64,000 nt of DNA from Dictyophora rubrovolvata (taxonomy: Eukaryota > Basidiomycota > Agaricomycetes > Phallales > Phallaceae), in the NCBI GenBank assembly GCA_029959195.1, contig CP114127.1, positions 1,054,001 through 1,118,000 on the forward strand, given 5' to 3'. The notes below the pieces were generated by a model, which saw nothing but the letters and a program-made list of their open reading frames with translations, did not search any database and had not been told where the DNA came from. Position 1 is the stretch's first letter. Every line of letters starts with the position of its first letter. This document shows, piece by piece, positions 23,466 through 35,879 of this stretch. Made by a program: the position numbers and the translations under genes.

Positions 23466-25105
23466 TTACCTATCACCAAGGGTTCGACCCCCTTCGTTGA
23501 CCATGGCTTCGATGACGAATGTAGGCTCATAAAATACAGATAGCGGTGGTGATACTACAATGATATAGTTGTGCGTTGACGTTGTCTAGTCAGGATTACT
23601 TGCTTGCTGTCCTTTTGCAATGAAGCGAGTAGTTCAGGCTAAAAGAGAATGTAAAACGGTGATCTTTGTCGTATCCGAAACGAGAAAACTTACCGTAACA
23701 ATGATTTTGGACGGTGCTGCCTGTCTTTTGTTTCCCAGTAGCGGAATGGGAGGCAAATACTTGGCTCTGTTGTCAAGTTTTTGTTTTTTATCCAATGATT
23801 TATTCAGTTGCTCTTCGACTTCTTTTCCTTGACGTTTCTTTCTCTGTCTTTCCGCTCGCTCTCTTCCTATTTTTTCATGAGTGTACTCAGGACCACCGCC
23901 GAAAATGTGTCCTGGAACAATATATGTTGCGGTGGGGTCTTTGTCTTCCAGCAAGCCTGTCTTTTTCGACGGACCTGCTGTTGTCCTGGACATGCCGGAC
24001 GTACTAAAACACGTTAATCGTCAGAAAAAATTAGTGTTCATTATTTCTTTAAATTCCAAAGCTCACCCTGCCGTGAATTCTGGTCTTTTCGCGCGCCTGG
24101 TTTTGATTGCCCTCTCAATATGATATTCGCAGTAATCCCCAATCCGTTTATCACACCAACTTCCGCAAACTTTCCCGTCAGCTTTCATAGCAGCGCACAT
24201 ACCGAGGTCTCGAGAATGACCTATGATGGCGATATTCTGGGACGAGGTGGGTGTTATGGCCAAAAGATTGTTCGTTTGGCCATTGCGCTGACCCAGCGAT
24301 GATTAGATTCTGTTGGTTCGAGGCTAGAAATACGTTGCACACACACACGTACCTGATATGGTTTCAAAATTTTTGGTTGCAGTATTGCAATCACAGCTCC
24401 CTCGTGTATTTTCATGCATGCTTCAAAAGCACCGCCACTGCCACCTTTATAAGTTTTACTTGTCTCGACACCATCATTTTCCGAGGAAATTGCTTCGTCG
24501 GCTTCAAACAGAAGCATGGTCAACATCTGGTCTCCGCGTATTCCTTTCTTGTCAGAGTTTGTGCCTAAGTCGACTAGTTTCATTGACATGTACTTCTTAG
24601 GCCGGTTACCAGGTGTTTCTTCGTCTTCTATGTTTTTGCTTTTGGAGCCCTTTTTTGAAGACGACGCGGCTTGACTGGTGTTATTGTTCTTATAGGAGGG
24701 TTGTTCGGAGACATTTGTGAATTTTATATCGGTTCGCTCGGCCACGATACCAATAGTTATCCACTCCCCGTCGGTCGGGACATCATATTTCGTTCCTCGA
24801 CTGCCTGGAACTTCTCTGACGACGCTGTAAAGCTTGGAAAAGTTGAGAAAATAGCGGCCCTCGAAATGAGACTGCAATGTTTTATAAGGTAGCGTTCGTT
24901 TCGATAGATGGATGCCTGTGTAGGGCTCCAGTCTTGCAAAATGCGGATCGTCCACTGGGGGCTGATGTTCGACAGGACCACAAGGAACATTTTCTAATAA
25001 TGTTAAATCATCGGCCCTTTTTGGTTCTATGCCAGCCGAAAGATTTTGTAGTAGCTTTGAAGGCCTTGTAGGAGGAGGAGGAGGAGGAGGAGGAGGCGCG
25101 CTCAT
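23466..25105 (-). CDS. MCM10: MCM10 DNA replication initiation factor
   Basis: After a proline run encoded by a GGA repeat (25071-25096), the protein contains an OB-fold region (YFLNFSKLYSVVREVPGSRG, WITIGIVAERTDIKF, KYMSMKLVDLG, AVIAILQPKILKPYQ). The diagnostic CCCH-type zinc finger follows (RDLGMCAAMKADGKVCGSWC, DYCEYH). A basic helix region with VPGHIFGGGPEYTHEKIGRE follows. MCM10 binds DNA, the MCM2-7 helicase and polymerase alpha during origin firing. Exon joins at KPYQ/RNGQTNN and PEFTAG/TSGMS are clean. The last exons are unsure: one model stops at 23555, another uses a GCAAGC donor and reads EPTFVIEAMVNEGGRTLGDR to a stop at 23466. I give the longer span. Confidence 0.88.
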
Positions 25106-25401
25106 TTGCGCAATAACACCAGTATCAGGTTACTGGGGACGAAGTGCGCGACGTGTTATTTGTCTTTATTTGGTAGTTACGTAATACCCGGACAGGTGTG
25201 GGCGGTTGTGTACGGACAGAATTGGTCCGCATATTTTTTTGAATCGTTTTTTGTTTTCTTTGCTTTAAAATTTTTCCTGGGATCCCAAAATCCAGGAAGG
25301 TGAGATCCAATCACTTGATTTAATTGACTATAGATAACGGGTTTTAAGGTATCCCCTGCTCAAGGCAACTGTCTCGTTACAATAAAAAGTAGCTATTAGC
25401 A
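25106..25401. promoter_or_regulatory. Shared intergenic promoter region, MCM10 / TIM10
   Basis: 296 bp separate the two divergent start codons. It includes T-rich tracts at about 25230-25275. No defined element could be assigned. Confidence 0.45.
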
Positions 25402-25844
25402 ATGTCATCTTTCTTTGGACGAGGCTCGACATCGTCTTCGCCATCATCATCAAGTGGAGCTATAAACAGCGCCAAAGTTGAAATGGCTGAGATGCAGTAG
25501 GTAACATATCACCTGGTCTTCTAATTACGTCGAGTCGAAACCGATTGCTGCAGAATGGACTCCGTGTCAGACATGTTTCACCGACTCGTCAAGTGCGCTC
25601 AAATCGACAATTAAACTGCATTTCTCTTTCTAATCTTATTCTCACCGGTTATCACAGTTCGTGCTTTGACAAATGCGTCTCACCACGATTCTCCGATAGC
25701 GAATTAACGAAAGGAGAGAGCGTGTGCATAGACAGGTGTTTTGTGAAATATATGGATTCAAGTGTCAAGATCCAAGACGTCATGCAGGCCGTCAATCAGC
25801 AGAAAACGGGTGGAGGCGGCGGTGGAAGTGGATTCGCTTTCTGA
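25402..25844 (+). CDS. TIM10: Small Tim chaperone, TIM10-like
   Basis: Encodes a protein of roughly 90 residues with the twin CX3C signature of small Tim proteins: CFDKC and CIDRC, flanked by helices (MDSVSDMFHRLVKN and MDSSVKIQDVMQAVNQQ). These form hexamers in the mitochondrial intermembrane space that carry membrane proteins to TIM22. LTKGESVCIDRC fits Tim10 better than Tim9 or Tim13. The first exon ends before an apparent in-frame TAG because the donor is GTAGGT, leaving CA that joins A to restore Gln. A Gly-rich tail ends at the TGA 25842-25844. The start context at 25402 is good. Confidence 0.9.
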
Positions 25845-26708
25845 GCCTACAAAAAACTATACGAGGTATGTCACGAAAGCTTTGGCGACTGCGCGGGGGC
25901 TACTGTCGAGTCCGCTATTTGATTGTTGATCCTAGGCATCTTGGTTTTGAGGTGATGGTCATTATTAACTGGCGTGCATTCATTTATGTATATAATGTTG
26001 AACTGGTCAGGCCTTCTAAAGCGCTCTTCGAATTGACATTGACATCCTTTGAATCAAAAGAAAAGCCATGTTTGCCGCGCCCCTTTCTCTCTTGCGAACT
26101 GGACGAATACTTTCCCCAAAACTGGCGTGGCTTTTTCTTATCACGCTCTCTCGCCCTTTTTTTCGCGGGTCCCCACTTTCTTCCGCTACGACCCATGAGG
26201 TGATCTAAGAAGCTCCTTTTTAGCGGATTGGCAAGTGTTGAAGTATTTAAATAAGGTTAGAACTGCCATGGGAACGGGCATATTCAAATGAGGCACTGAG
26301 GCCAAGAATCGTCGTTGCATGGACTTCTTTTTTCCCTGCGCGTAGAATCTCACAATATCATTCCTTTTCTTTACTGCTGCTTTCTCAATAAGCTTTTTTT
26401 TGATTTGCTTTTGAGAGGCTCCGATGTGATGCGAATGTGATGTTTCTTTGGTTTCTCGGCTTCACGGATATATACACAGGAGCTCGCTCAAGTCAAATAA
26501 GCAAACGAACGCGAGATAAAGAGGACGTTTTTTTAAAAAAAAATACAGTTACGTTCGGGGATATATTCCAGTCGCTGCCTTGTCCACATCAGTCGGAGGC
26601 GGATTACAAATTCTAATTTTCAACTTAAAGGACGGTTTAATGAGTTGTGGTGTGGTGTGATTGTTACACATGCAAGTTAAGATACAGGGTTTAAAAGCAC
26701 AAATTTTA
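25845..26708. other. Intergenic region between convergent genes
   Basis: About 860 bp after TIM10 (+) and before the end of the cysteine-rich gene (-). A minus-strand ORF of 70 codons (25984-26196) is basic but has no recognisable family. An A-run lies at 26535-26545. No other feature was seen. Confidence 0.4.
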
Positions 26709-27670
26709 TTACTCTAGAGTGCTTTTCTCTTTCTGCTCCGAGATCCATTTCGAAAATGCCAATCGATGAGATTTCCATGCAGCGGCAGCGCGAGCTTCGG
26801 CATCAAATGTTTGCAAAGAATTCAAACCTTTTTGAACAAAAAAAGGAAGCATGAAATTGTTATACGTCTGGAGAGAGGGAAGGTTCATTGGATTTATGTA
26901 AGTTGAACGTCTCTTAGGCCTAGGCTCACCTGAATGACTGCGGGGTCCTTTCTACATGTAGGACAGAGGCCCATCATATATCCCGCGCATTTGACAACGC
27001 GGGAGGGATCTATACCAGGGCACGCGGCTGACAGCGCACGCTCAGGTTGCGATTCGTTAATAGTTCTACCGCAGTAGAGAACATCTTGGATATATCGATG
27101 GCCGCATCCGCCTAGATGTGGCGGGAGACAAAACATTGTCCAAGTACCGCAATTGCAGTTAAATTTGGCTTCGGCGGAGGCAGGAGTCGAATTGGAGCTC
27201 TGGGCTGAGCCATACGGAGGTGCAGGGTTGAATCTCAAGTGATAATGCAATGAGAAGTGTTGAGTTGGGAGAACAACATATGGTTCTTCAGTTTGGGGCG
27301 GTTTAGTGCCCTGCGCAAGATTGGTGGCCAGAGTGGAGATCCAATTCAAGTTCGACTCGAAAAGCGAAGTTTGTGAAGACGAAAACGATGAAATAATCGA
27401 AAAGGTTTGTTTCGACGGTATTGAGATCACTGACTCGTTGTCGTCGGAGGTTGTTGTCAAGACACTCTAAAAAAAAAAGAAGGGGTTATTTTTAAAAGAT
27501 AAGGTCTATTTAGACCAGACAGATCTATTGATGTAATTTTAAATATGAAAACGTGGGGACTAATTTGGGTAACAAGTTTGTCTTGTGCACTGCCAGCGAG
27601 CCTTCAGGCTGTCTAACTAGTAGAAGAATCTTACCTCTGGGCGCGAACGTCTATTTTTGGAAAAAGGCAT
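26709..27670 (-). CDS. Cysteine-rich protein of unknown function
   Basis: Three exons (about 27635-27670, 26940-27469 and 26709 to about 26880) join in frame and give a protein of about 240 residues. The middle holds closely spaced cysteines and histidines (CNCGTW, MFCLPPHLGGCGHRY, LYCGRTI, CAGYMMGLCPTCRKDP), suggesting a zinc-binding module. It ends with a helical, Ala/Lys-rich segment. The N-terminus is short and basic, then Ser-rich. No signal peptide or membrane segment is visible. I do not recognise the family. The clean junctions and consistent frame make it a real gene. A divergent zinc finger is inference from spacing only. Confidence 0.75.
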
Positions 27671-28670
27671 GTTGTTCAGGGCCCTTGCGAACACTTGAGA
27701 AGCTGGACTGAAAAGGATTGGGCGAATGGAGTTTAAGACTGTAAGCGGTACCGGCCGGTGAGTATATTAAGGAAGCTAGCTAGCTAGCGTTGATACTAGT
27801 AGATGTGATAGTAAAGGAGGGAAGAAGCGAGCACTTTTGTTTTAGTGATTGTTTAATTTTTATTAAAACCACTAGCTTTTTTATAGGTTCCTCAGCGATA
27901 CCAGGGATCTCGTCTCATTTCCCGTTGTCATCTCGGGATCTATAACGTTGCGACATCGGATTACTTGTTGATAAACCTGACTTGATCAAAGGAGGTATAT
28001 GTAGTAAACTAGGGTTAGCTTTGGGAATGGAAATACGTACTGGCCGCCAGTGTGATCTCGCCTCGCTTGGAAGCGATGCATACCAGATCGTTATCGTCAG
28101 CCAAACATCAACAAGGGACGACTAGCTTGTAGATATTCGATTGCACCGTTGCGTATAATTGCGAGCTATACATATAAACATGTTAGGCCAAGTCTGCCTA
28201 AGACCATTACATACAAAGAATTCGAATCACGTAACTCATTATAGTAGAACAACAGCAGCGGGCGTACATACATTAAGCCGAGATATTGAAAAAATTTCAG
28301 TTTAAATTAGGGTACCGTGAGAGGACTAGGGAGGTGAGCCGGTTCCGAATTCGAGCTTCTTCGACACAGCTGAGCGAATATATTGGGTTTGAATCCTACT
28401 CGAAATTTAGAGGTATATGACCGACATGAAAAAGAAGACTGACTGTACAAAGAACGTGCCGCAAATAAGAATGATACACTTCTCTAGACAACGGTTTAGC
28501 TGTTCGTTGCTTGGGCCTGACCTTCGTGCCATGACAAACGTCGTTTTGGAGTTTCAGAGCCCGGAGCTTGAGTTTGAAAGCTGGAGCTCGTATAAACGTT
28601 GCCGGGAGGGATAATCATTCTACTCATTTAATAGGTCTTGGGGTTTAAAACAGTTTTGAGAGATAGAGTC
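27671..28670. other. Intergenic region
   Basis: About 1 kb between two minus-strand genes, presumably holding the promoter of the cysteine-rich gene. There is a short self-complementary AGCT repeat near 27775-27790. A plus-strand ORF at 28417-28614 has no recognisable features. No RNA gene was seen. Confidence 0.45.
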
Positions 28671-29671
28671 TTACGAGGAGCGAGTTTCAAGGGATCTAGG
28701 TTGAGGGCGAGACTGGTATTCGTATTGTGGCTCATATTCCGAGGGTCGATCATCAAAGTCTTGCCAAGTCGATTTGGTAGTGGTGGTGCCTGTGCTGAAC
28801 ATGGTTGACAATTCGTATATTTCATATCCGTGCCTTCTCCTGTTGTTCTCCTGACGATTACTGATGTCCATATCCATATTACTCTCGTCAGAAATAGTGT
28901 TATTCACAAGGACGGAAGGCATATGAAATCCAGGACGACGACGGGAACGATTGAGGAAGAAGCAAACGCTGCAAATAAGGACGACAATGATTACCGCTGC
29001 GAGGCTAGCGATGGATATGACCGCCCCGCTAGACCCGTCTTTTTCTGACGCGAGGTTTGGGTTAAAATCAAATTCAGGGTTCAAATCTGTGTCTACGAGA
29101 AGGTCGGAGAAGTCCGTATGGTTGGACCTGGCACACCGTCTCAGTACGAGAAAGGGGACGAGCAAAAATGGACTGACAAAGTGAGGACGAACAAATCCAT
29201 AGGTAAAGATTCCGTTGGAAGAATCGTCAGGGTGTGTCTAGTGCCTGCATCCAGACCGTGTTTGGACCACGGGGTATTTTGTGGTACGAGGTCTAATTGA
29301 CCAGACCATACGCCGTCCAAGTAAATATCTGCCGCGCCAAAGATAGAGGAAAGTGGGATTGAGCTAAGGTATACTTGCGAGGCTATTGAGGTTAGTCAGT
29401 CTTTGTTCATCAGCGAGAAGTGAAGAAAGGATCACTAACCTTGGAATTCGAGAGAGAAATGTTGCTGCGATGGGTCTACACTGCAGCTCAATGGTAAATC
29501 GCGTTTTTGAGGGGGTATCAATCTGTCATGAGAGATTATGACTACTAGTAGCAGATCACTTGCTAGTTGGGGAACTGTAGCATACCGACATATCTTCTTC
29601 CAGTAGAACGCGGTGCATTCGAGAAGGGCAGTCGTGGAGGGAAAATTACCACATTCTGAGTGTGGAGGCAT
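28671..29671 (-). CDS. Single-pass membrane protein of unknown function
   Basis: The spliced frame gives an outer domain (ASQVYLSSIPLSSIFGAADI, GVWSGQLDLVPQN, HTLTILPTE), one strong transmembrane helix (AVISIASLAAVIIVVLICSV) followed by basic residues, and a polar tail of about 100 residues ending at the TAA 28671-28673. This type I layout, with a beta-rich domain whose segments end in HTL, is common in agaricomycetes and its role is unknown. Introns lie near 29549-29590, 29381-29440 and 29130-29180. The 5' end is uncertain. The in-frame ATG at 29669-29671 lacks a signal peptide, so an upstream exon may be missing. Confidence 0.65.
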
Positions 29672-30196
29672 GGGGGCATGAGAAATGCCAACTCGACAAT
29701 TCAAAATCAGGACTAACGAACCCGGCCTCTTAAAGCTATTTTAGATTACGTAAAACCCGTCATTACCGAGGCTTGGGTGTGTATTATTACATGCATGCTC
29801 TATACAACAATACATACATCTCCATATATTGGTATTTCGATGCTTATGCGGTTTATGCCAATAATGCCATGTCAGTACTAGCAACCTCTTCAGCAAGTTT
29901 ACTTCAAGGAGTCACGCCTCACCGTTATGGGATATATTATCCTGTTTGTATCCTGTAAAGATACTAGCACCCAAAAAAAAAACGGTATTCAGATTGTCCA
30001 AGCTGTGTATCACATATATATGTATCAGTTCTCCCATCGACGTCGAATGCGCAGAATGCTATACACAGTTCGCGGATTTATTTCGGAGCTTGAAAAATGT
30101 GAGCCTTGCTCAAGTAAGCTGAGAACGGTTGTTCATTCGTTAACCGCCGTCTATCACCTACATAGTTCTGTACTTTTTTTTCTAAATTCTCGAAGA
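29672..30196. other. Intergenic region between divergent genes
   Basis: About 500 bp between the membrane protein (-) and the SR protein (+). It may include an unplaced first exon of the membrane protein. AT-rich with no recognised elements. Confidence 0.4.
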
Positions 30197-31412
30197 ATGC
30201 CTCGTATTCTCTTCGTGAGTGGTTTCGACCGTCATTGCAGAGCACGAGATCTCGCTTATGAATTTGAACGGTATGACTTATATGGCTGCTGTCTTCGCTC
30301 TATCTAGTTGGCCTAATTCGTGCCTCTTTCTTTCAGATTTGGCCCACTCGTTCGCTGCGACGTGCCAGCGCCGCGAAGCTATGCTTCAGCCAGCCCGTGA
30401 GTGTCCGCATCCCCCGATCCCAGACCCAGTCTCCCAACGAACCCGTACGCGCCACGCTGCCGAGTGTTCGCATCGACGTCCCAGAAAATTGCGTCGACGA
30501 GGTACAATGGACAAAAAAAAAAGCTGTTCTGTCTTTTTTTTTCTCGTTCTATGCTTAAATGTTTTCTATTTTCCTTTCTGTTTCGAATGCCCGCCAAACG
30601 AGCGAGCAAGCGCACGATGCACATTCACGAGCGATGTTCGATTTCTATTCGCTTTCTCGATTTCGATTCTGACGATTCTTTCGAACGATTTTCGCTCAAC
30701 GATACTCTTTTTTTCTCCTCCCTATCGCATCGGGAATTAGTTATGCTTTTGTCGAATTTCGTAGCAATCGTGATGCCGAAGATGCTTATTATGAGATGTG
30801 AGTCTTAGACATTACCATCACACAGAATCATCATTTACATCTTTTCTAGGCATGGAAAAAGTTTGAATGGCTATCGTCTCAGTGTACAGGTAAACAAACC
30901 CTCATCTCTTCCCTTTTCCTTTTCAAGCTTCATCTCGCTAACCGGTCTTTATTCCTCCCCAACCCATTCCAAAGTGGGCAAAAAATCCTCCATCTGCTGC
31001 ATGGCGTTTCGACGGAAAACGTTCTCCTCCCCGTCGTAGCAGCAGGAGGGACCGTCGTAGCCGATCTCGGTCTCGCAGCCCGCGCAGAAGAGATGATGAC
31101 CGAGATGAACCTAGGAAGGACAGAGACAGGGATGACAAAGACAGAGACCGGGAGAGGGAGAGGGAGAAGGATGATGATCGCAGACGAGACAGAGATAGAG
31201 AAAGAGAAAAAGATGAAGATGATGACAAGAGACGTCGACGCAGCAGAAGCAGAGAGAGAAGGAGACGCAGCAGGTCCCGAAGCCGGAGCCGTGGCAGAGA
31301 TGATAGAGAAAAGAGAGATGTCGACGACCGCGATCGTGATGCTGCGGGTGCTTCCGATGATAGAAATGGCGATGTCAAGGACGACAAGGCAATTTCACCC
31401 CCGAGGTCTTAA
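30197..31412 (+). CDS. SR-family splicing factor (RRM plus RS domain)
   Basis: One RNA-recognition motif begins at the start codon (RILFVSGF as RNP2; YAFVEFRSNRDAEDAYYEM as RNP1), with RARDLAYEFERFGPLVRCD between. After WAKNPP the protein becomes an Arg/Ser- and Arg/Asp-rich domain (RRSRSRSRSPRR and similar) to the TAA 31410-31412. Such proteins bind exonic enhancers and recruit the spliceosome in the nucleus. Exons: 30197 to about 30270, about 30339-30396, 30741 to about 30797, then two more. The second intron (30397-30740) is 344 nt, several times the local norm, and contains a possible frame-preserving 78-nt exon. This may be a site of self-regulated splicing, as known in other SR genes. 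Confidence 0.9.
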
Positions 31413-31837
31413 AAATGTGTGAATCAAACAACGACAGGTCCCCCGTTTTATGTTCCTTTATCCTGTTCCTCTCTCTCTCTTTTTTTTTTTTTGAGATTTT
31501 TAACAAAACGTAAACATGAATCCACTCATGTATTCACATTCCCGCTGTCGTACATTACTATGAATGAAAATTCTTTTTTTGTAATAATTCACATCGCTGT
31601 CACACGTCATTATCTGTCTAGGTCAGTTTTGAACCTGAGCGAAGATTTCTACAGGGGGATTTCAATAAAATTAGGAAAGTCTCAAGCATCGAATGAGAGA
31701 GAGAGAAAATAGTGAAATATCATGATGAGCCTTCAAGCTTCAAACTTCAGCAACTCAAAAGGGTTTGGCAGTGGCAAGGTCACAGTCGGAGTACGCCGCA
31801 CCCAAGTTCGCTCTTTTTTTTTGAAGTCCAACGTCCC
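31413..31837. other. Intergenic region
   Basis: About 425 bp between two plus-strand genes, with a T-run at 31481-31492 shortly after the SR gene stop. A 97-codon ORF across it has no recognisable features. Confidence 0.45.
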
Positions 31838-34800
31838 ATGAGCATTTCACGATGGCCAACGATACAAAGACTCACAACGTGCCATAATTATTCTACATCC
31901 ACGTATTCAAAAGCGTACAGCGCAACGTTACTTCTTCCAAAAACGGAATTCCCTCTCCGAGCCGACCCGTCCATTCGAGAGGAGCCTTTTCGCCAGCGGA
32001 CATCTGAGGGCTTGTATCAATGGCAGGTTAGATTTTTTTCGGGGTCAATTGTAGATCGTTGTTTAACACAGCTTAGTGGGACAATCTCAAAGGACCTTTG
32101 TTTATTTTGCACGATGGACCACCATATGCCAATGGTAGCCTTCACATGGGTACGTGTGAGGACCTGTCAGTCCGTTTTCTTCCAAGCTAACTGTTGCTTC
32201 TAGGACACGCTCTAAACAAAATCCTAAAAGATATCATAACTCGGTTCCATGTATTGACTGGCCATAGAGTCCAGTGAGTTGGTTGATTGCCTGTCCTCGC
32301 GAGATACCACTTTGTTCAGTTATATTCCAGGATGGGATTGTCATGGCCTTCCTATTGAAAACAAAGCCTTGAAGGACATACGGGTAAATTATCGTTTGAT
32401 TGTTAATTTTACCTGCTCTAATACTTGTGTTTAGGCAAACCACAGGACACTACCACCCAGCAAAATTCGCGAGGTTGCCCGCCAAACAGCGGAACACCAA
32501 ATTTCTATCCAAAAGGCAGAGTTTCGACAATTAGGTATAATGGCCGATTGGGATAATCCACAGCGAACATATCGTACCATGGGTATGGAAGAATTTGCTT
32601 CCCTCATCTATTACTCATCTTCTTTAGATCATAATTATGAAATGCAGCAATTGTGGGTATTTCGGAAGCTGGTTGAGAAAGGCTGGTGTTGATTGTACTT
32701 TTTTTCTGCCCGTCTTTATTAATGGATTATCAGGTCTCATTTACCGACAATACCGACCTGTTTACTATTCCCCTTCATCTCGATCAGCCCTAGCGGAAGC
32801 GGAACTCATATATGTCGACAATCATGTTTCAAATTCTGTATATGTTTCTTATGAATGCGTCCTTGAGACCTTCAGCCCTGCTTTACATCATATTCTCCGC
32901 CCCCATATCTCAGATAATGGAGTGAGCTTACTAATTTGGACAACGACCCCTTGGACGTTGCCCACCAATATGGTATGGCCCTTTTTCTTTAGCGTCATAG
33001 TTGGTTTTATCCGTCTATAGGCTATTGCCATTAACCCCCTCATGGATTATGCCATGGTGAAATGTACATCTCATAAGAATATTCTTGTCCTGGGAAAGGA
33101 TTTACTACCCTCGCTACATCATGTTCTTGGGCCGGAAGTGGTTGTCTTACACACGTGCAAAGGTAAAGAATACACAATTGAGTCAAATTGTGATCAACTT
33201 CAGTTTACAGGTAGCGAACTCTTATCCCTTCGTTACTGTGGACATTTCCAAAGTTCGAATAGTCCATACAAAGATCTTCCCGTTATACGTTCATTTCACG
33301 TAACGCCAACATCTGGAACGGGTTTAGTGCATTGCGCTCCTGCGCACGGAATTGAAGACTACCAAGATCTTCTCAATCATAATATGACATTTCATCAACC
33401 TGGAGACAAATCGTTACTCTGTCTTGTTGGTCCAGAAGGCACGTTTTCTGAACAAGCTATAGCCGAGGCTTCATGGTTGGATCCAAGCATCAGCTCCCAG
33501 TTGGTCGGAAAATCAGTTCTCAAAGAAGGTTCACTACAGGTGGTTGAGATCCTGAATTCGACTGGCCATTTGGTCGCTCAACAGAAATTTCATCATCGGT
33601 ATCCTTATGACTGGAAAACTAATACCCCCATTATTGTGACGTGAGTATCAAATATTCTATTCTGGATTCTGCAAAGTTACAATAATATTGTTCAAGGGCG
33701 ACTTCTCAGTGGTTCGCCGATTTAAGTACAATCAAAAAGGAGGCCTTGAATGCTTTGAAAAATGTTCAATTTGTACCTGAAATTTGTAAGGAATTTTTTG
33801 GGATGATACGAACGAAAGCTGTTTTGATCTTTTCGAGACAGCTCGAACACGTCTGGAATCGTTTGTCCGTGATCGATCTGAATGGTGCATTTCTCGTCAA
33901 CGCCCTTGGGGTGTCCCAATTCCTGTGCTGATAAAAGAAAATACGAATGAGACAGTTTTGTCCACGGAATCCCTCGAGTTCATAATCTCTGTTCTAGACA
34001 AAAGCGGTATTGAACATTGGTGGAATGGTCCTGTGGAAGATTTTGTTAGTCCACAACTCAAGGCGGCCTACCCGAATGCCTCGTGGAAACGGGGAAATGA
34101 TACCATGGATGTATGGTTCGATAGTGGCACTGCCTGGACCTTGCTTAGACATTCGCTTCCACCGAGAATTGAAGATACGGAGGCTGGAAAAGTTCAAACT
34201 GTTGCAGATGTTTGTTTAGAAGGCTCGGATCAACATCGTGGATGGTTTCAATCCTTACTTCTAACTGCTACTGGAGTGTCTAGTGACGTCAACAAAGTTG
34301 AAGACGATGGAAATATTTCCATACGCCCTTATAAACACCTTATCACGCACGGTTTCGTTCTTGACCAGAATGGAAAGAAGATGAGCAAGTCATTGGGGAA
34401 TGTTATTAGCCCAATGACGGTGGTCGCTGGCGGAAAAGTAAGCAGTTCTGGTTCTTTTACTGTGAATTTAAAATAAAGGAAATTTCAGGATCTCAAGGCA
34501 CAGCCTCCATACGGAGCAGACGTTCTGCGTTTGTGGGCCGCGACTATTGATTATACTCGTGATACTCTACTAAGTCAAACTGTATTACAACAAACCGCGG
34601 AATCGTTAAGAAAGATCAGAAATTCCGCCCGTTTTCTTCTTGGGAATCTTTCTCGAGGTCCCCCGGGCCAAACACCGCCGGACCTAAGTCTGGTCAGTCT
34701 AAAAAAAATTATTCGTTCAGACAATTGGAACGTTTCGTATAGGCGGATATGTATGTTATGCATGAACTATATCACCTTGAACGTACATCGAGAAAGGCAT

Positions 34801-35879
34801 ATCAAGAATTTCGCTTCTCCCAGGGTATTGTTTTTTTCGCGGACCTCGAGATCAATGATAACTAACGATTTTCGTAGTGGCTGTTGGTTTGGATCGATTT
34901 TCGAAAATTACTTTATCCTCCCTATATCTGGATATCACGAAGGATATTTTATACGCTGATGCTCCTGGTGCAGATTCGCGTCAAAGTGTTTTGTGGGTTA
35001 TGAATGAGGTATATAATTTTTGCGCCTATGAGTTTAATTTAATTGCCTCTTCAGGTCCTTCAAACCATGACAATGATTATGGCACCCATACTTCCCCATC
35101 TCTCAGAAGAGATTTATTATTATGGAATATTGCAGGGTGGCGCGGAAGATTCCAAAACTAGGTCTGTTTTCACTGAGGGATGGAAAGCGGTTGTATGTCA
35201 AAACTTGAAATATTTGTCGAGAATTCTTTATTTAGCTTTCAATAGCATGAATTCTGGAATGATGGGCAAGTAGCCAAGGACATGGGTGTTCTATTGTACA
35301 TCAGAGATGCAGTTTTAGCATTATTAGAGCGTGCCCGGGCCGATAAGTACGCTCACTTTCTCTCTCTCAAATATTCACTTGAATTTAACGTTACTAGATT
35401 AATTCGAAATTCACTAGAAGCCACCGTGGATATCATTGTTCCTAATGGTTTGGTTGACACGCACGAAACGATCAATTTGCTTTTCGCGCAAGGTTTGTCT
35501 TCGTCGTACGCTTCTTGAGCCCCTAATTATACAAAAAAAACTAGAATCATTTTTGAAAGCCCTTTTTATTGTTTCTGATGCCCGAATTGTTGACGAGGGC
35601 AGTTTGGGAACGGGTTCCTTTGAATGGAGTATGTCCCAGGTGCTCGACATCTCAAATCCTGACCTTACAATTTCGGTCCGGGTGAGGCCTTCGGAAAAGC
35701 ATAAATGTCCCCGGTGTTGGACATATACCAGAGATGAACAAGACGATGTTTGCGAACGTTGTAATAAGGTCTTGCAAGCTTGGTCAGTCGTTATACTTTG
35801 GCTTTATTGTTTAATCCCAATCACGCCATTTTTTAAAGATGAGACTTACAGACCAAGCACTGTCGTAGGCTGTACATAA
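31838..35879 (+). CDS. Isoleucyl-tRNA synthetase, mitochondrial
   Basis: Charges mitochondrial tRNA-Ile. The HIGH-type motif is in [17 protein letters not shown], the KMSKS motif in [12 protein letters not shown], and the editing domain is seen in [11 protein letters not shown] and [22 protein letters not shown] and GSDQHRGWF are further class Ia marks. The C-terminal zinc site is CPRCW...CERC. An Arg/Ser/Thr-rich leader ([15 protein letters not shown]) fits a mitochondrial targeting sequence, and the body resembles bacterial-type IleRS. More than ten introns are present. One near 32674 seems to use a GCTGGT donor, or else adds two residues with a GT donor. The end is unsure: splicing a further short intron would stop a few codons after [10 protein letters not shown], otherwise the frame runs to 35879. 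Confidence 0.93.

Noticed and set aside
25984-26196. 70-codon basic minus-strand ORF
   Set aside because: It starts at an ATG and is Lys/Arg-rich, but no homologous pattern or promoter was seen. Kept only as a weak possibility.
30938-31387. 149-codon Ser/Arg/Leu-rich minus-strand ORF
   Set aside because: It is the antisense shadow of the RS domain of the SR protein.
33420-33470. [10 protein letters not shown], which resembles the start of prephenate dehydratase
   Set aside because: It sits inside the isoleucyl-tRNA synthetase frame, and the surrounding sequence matches the synthetase on both sides, so the likeness is chance.
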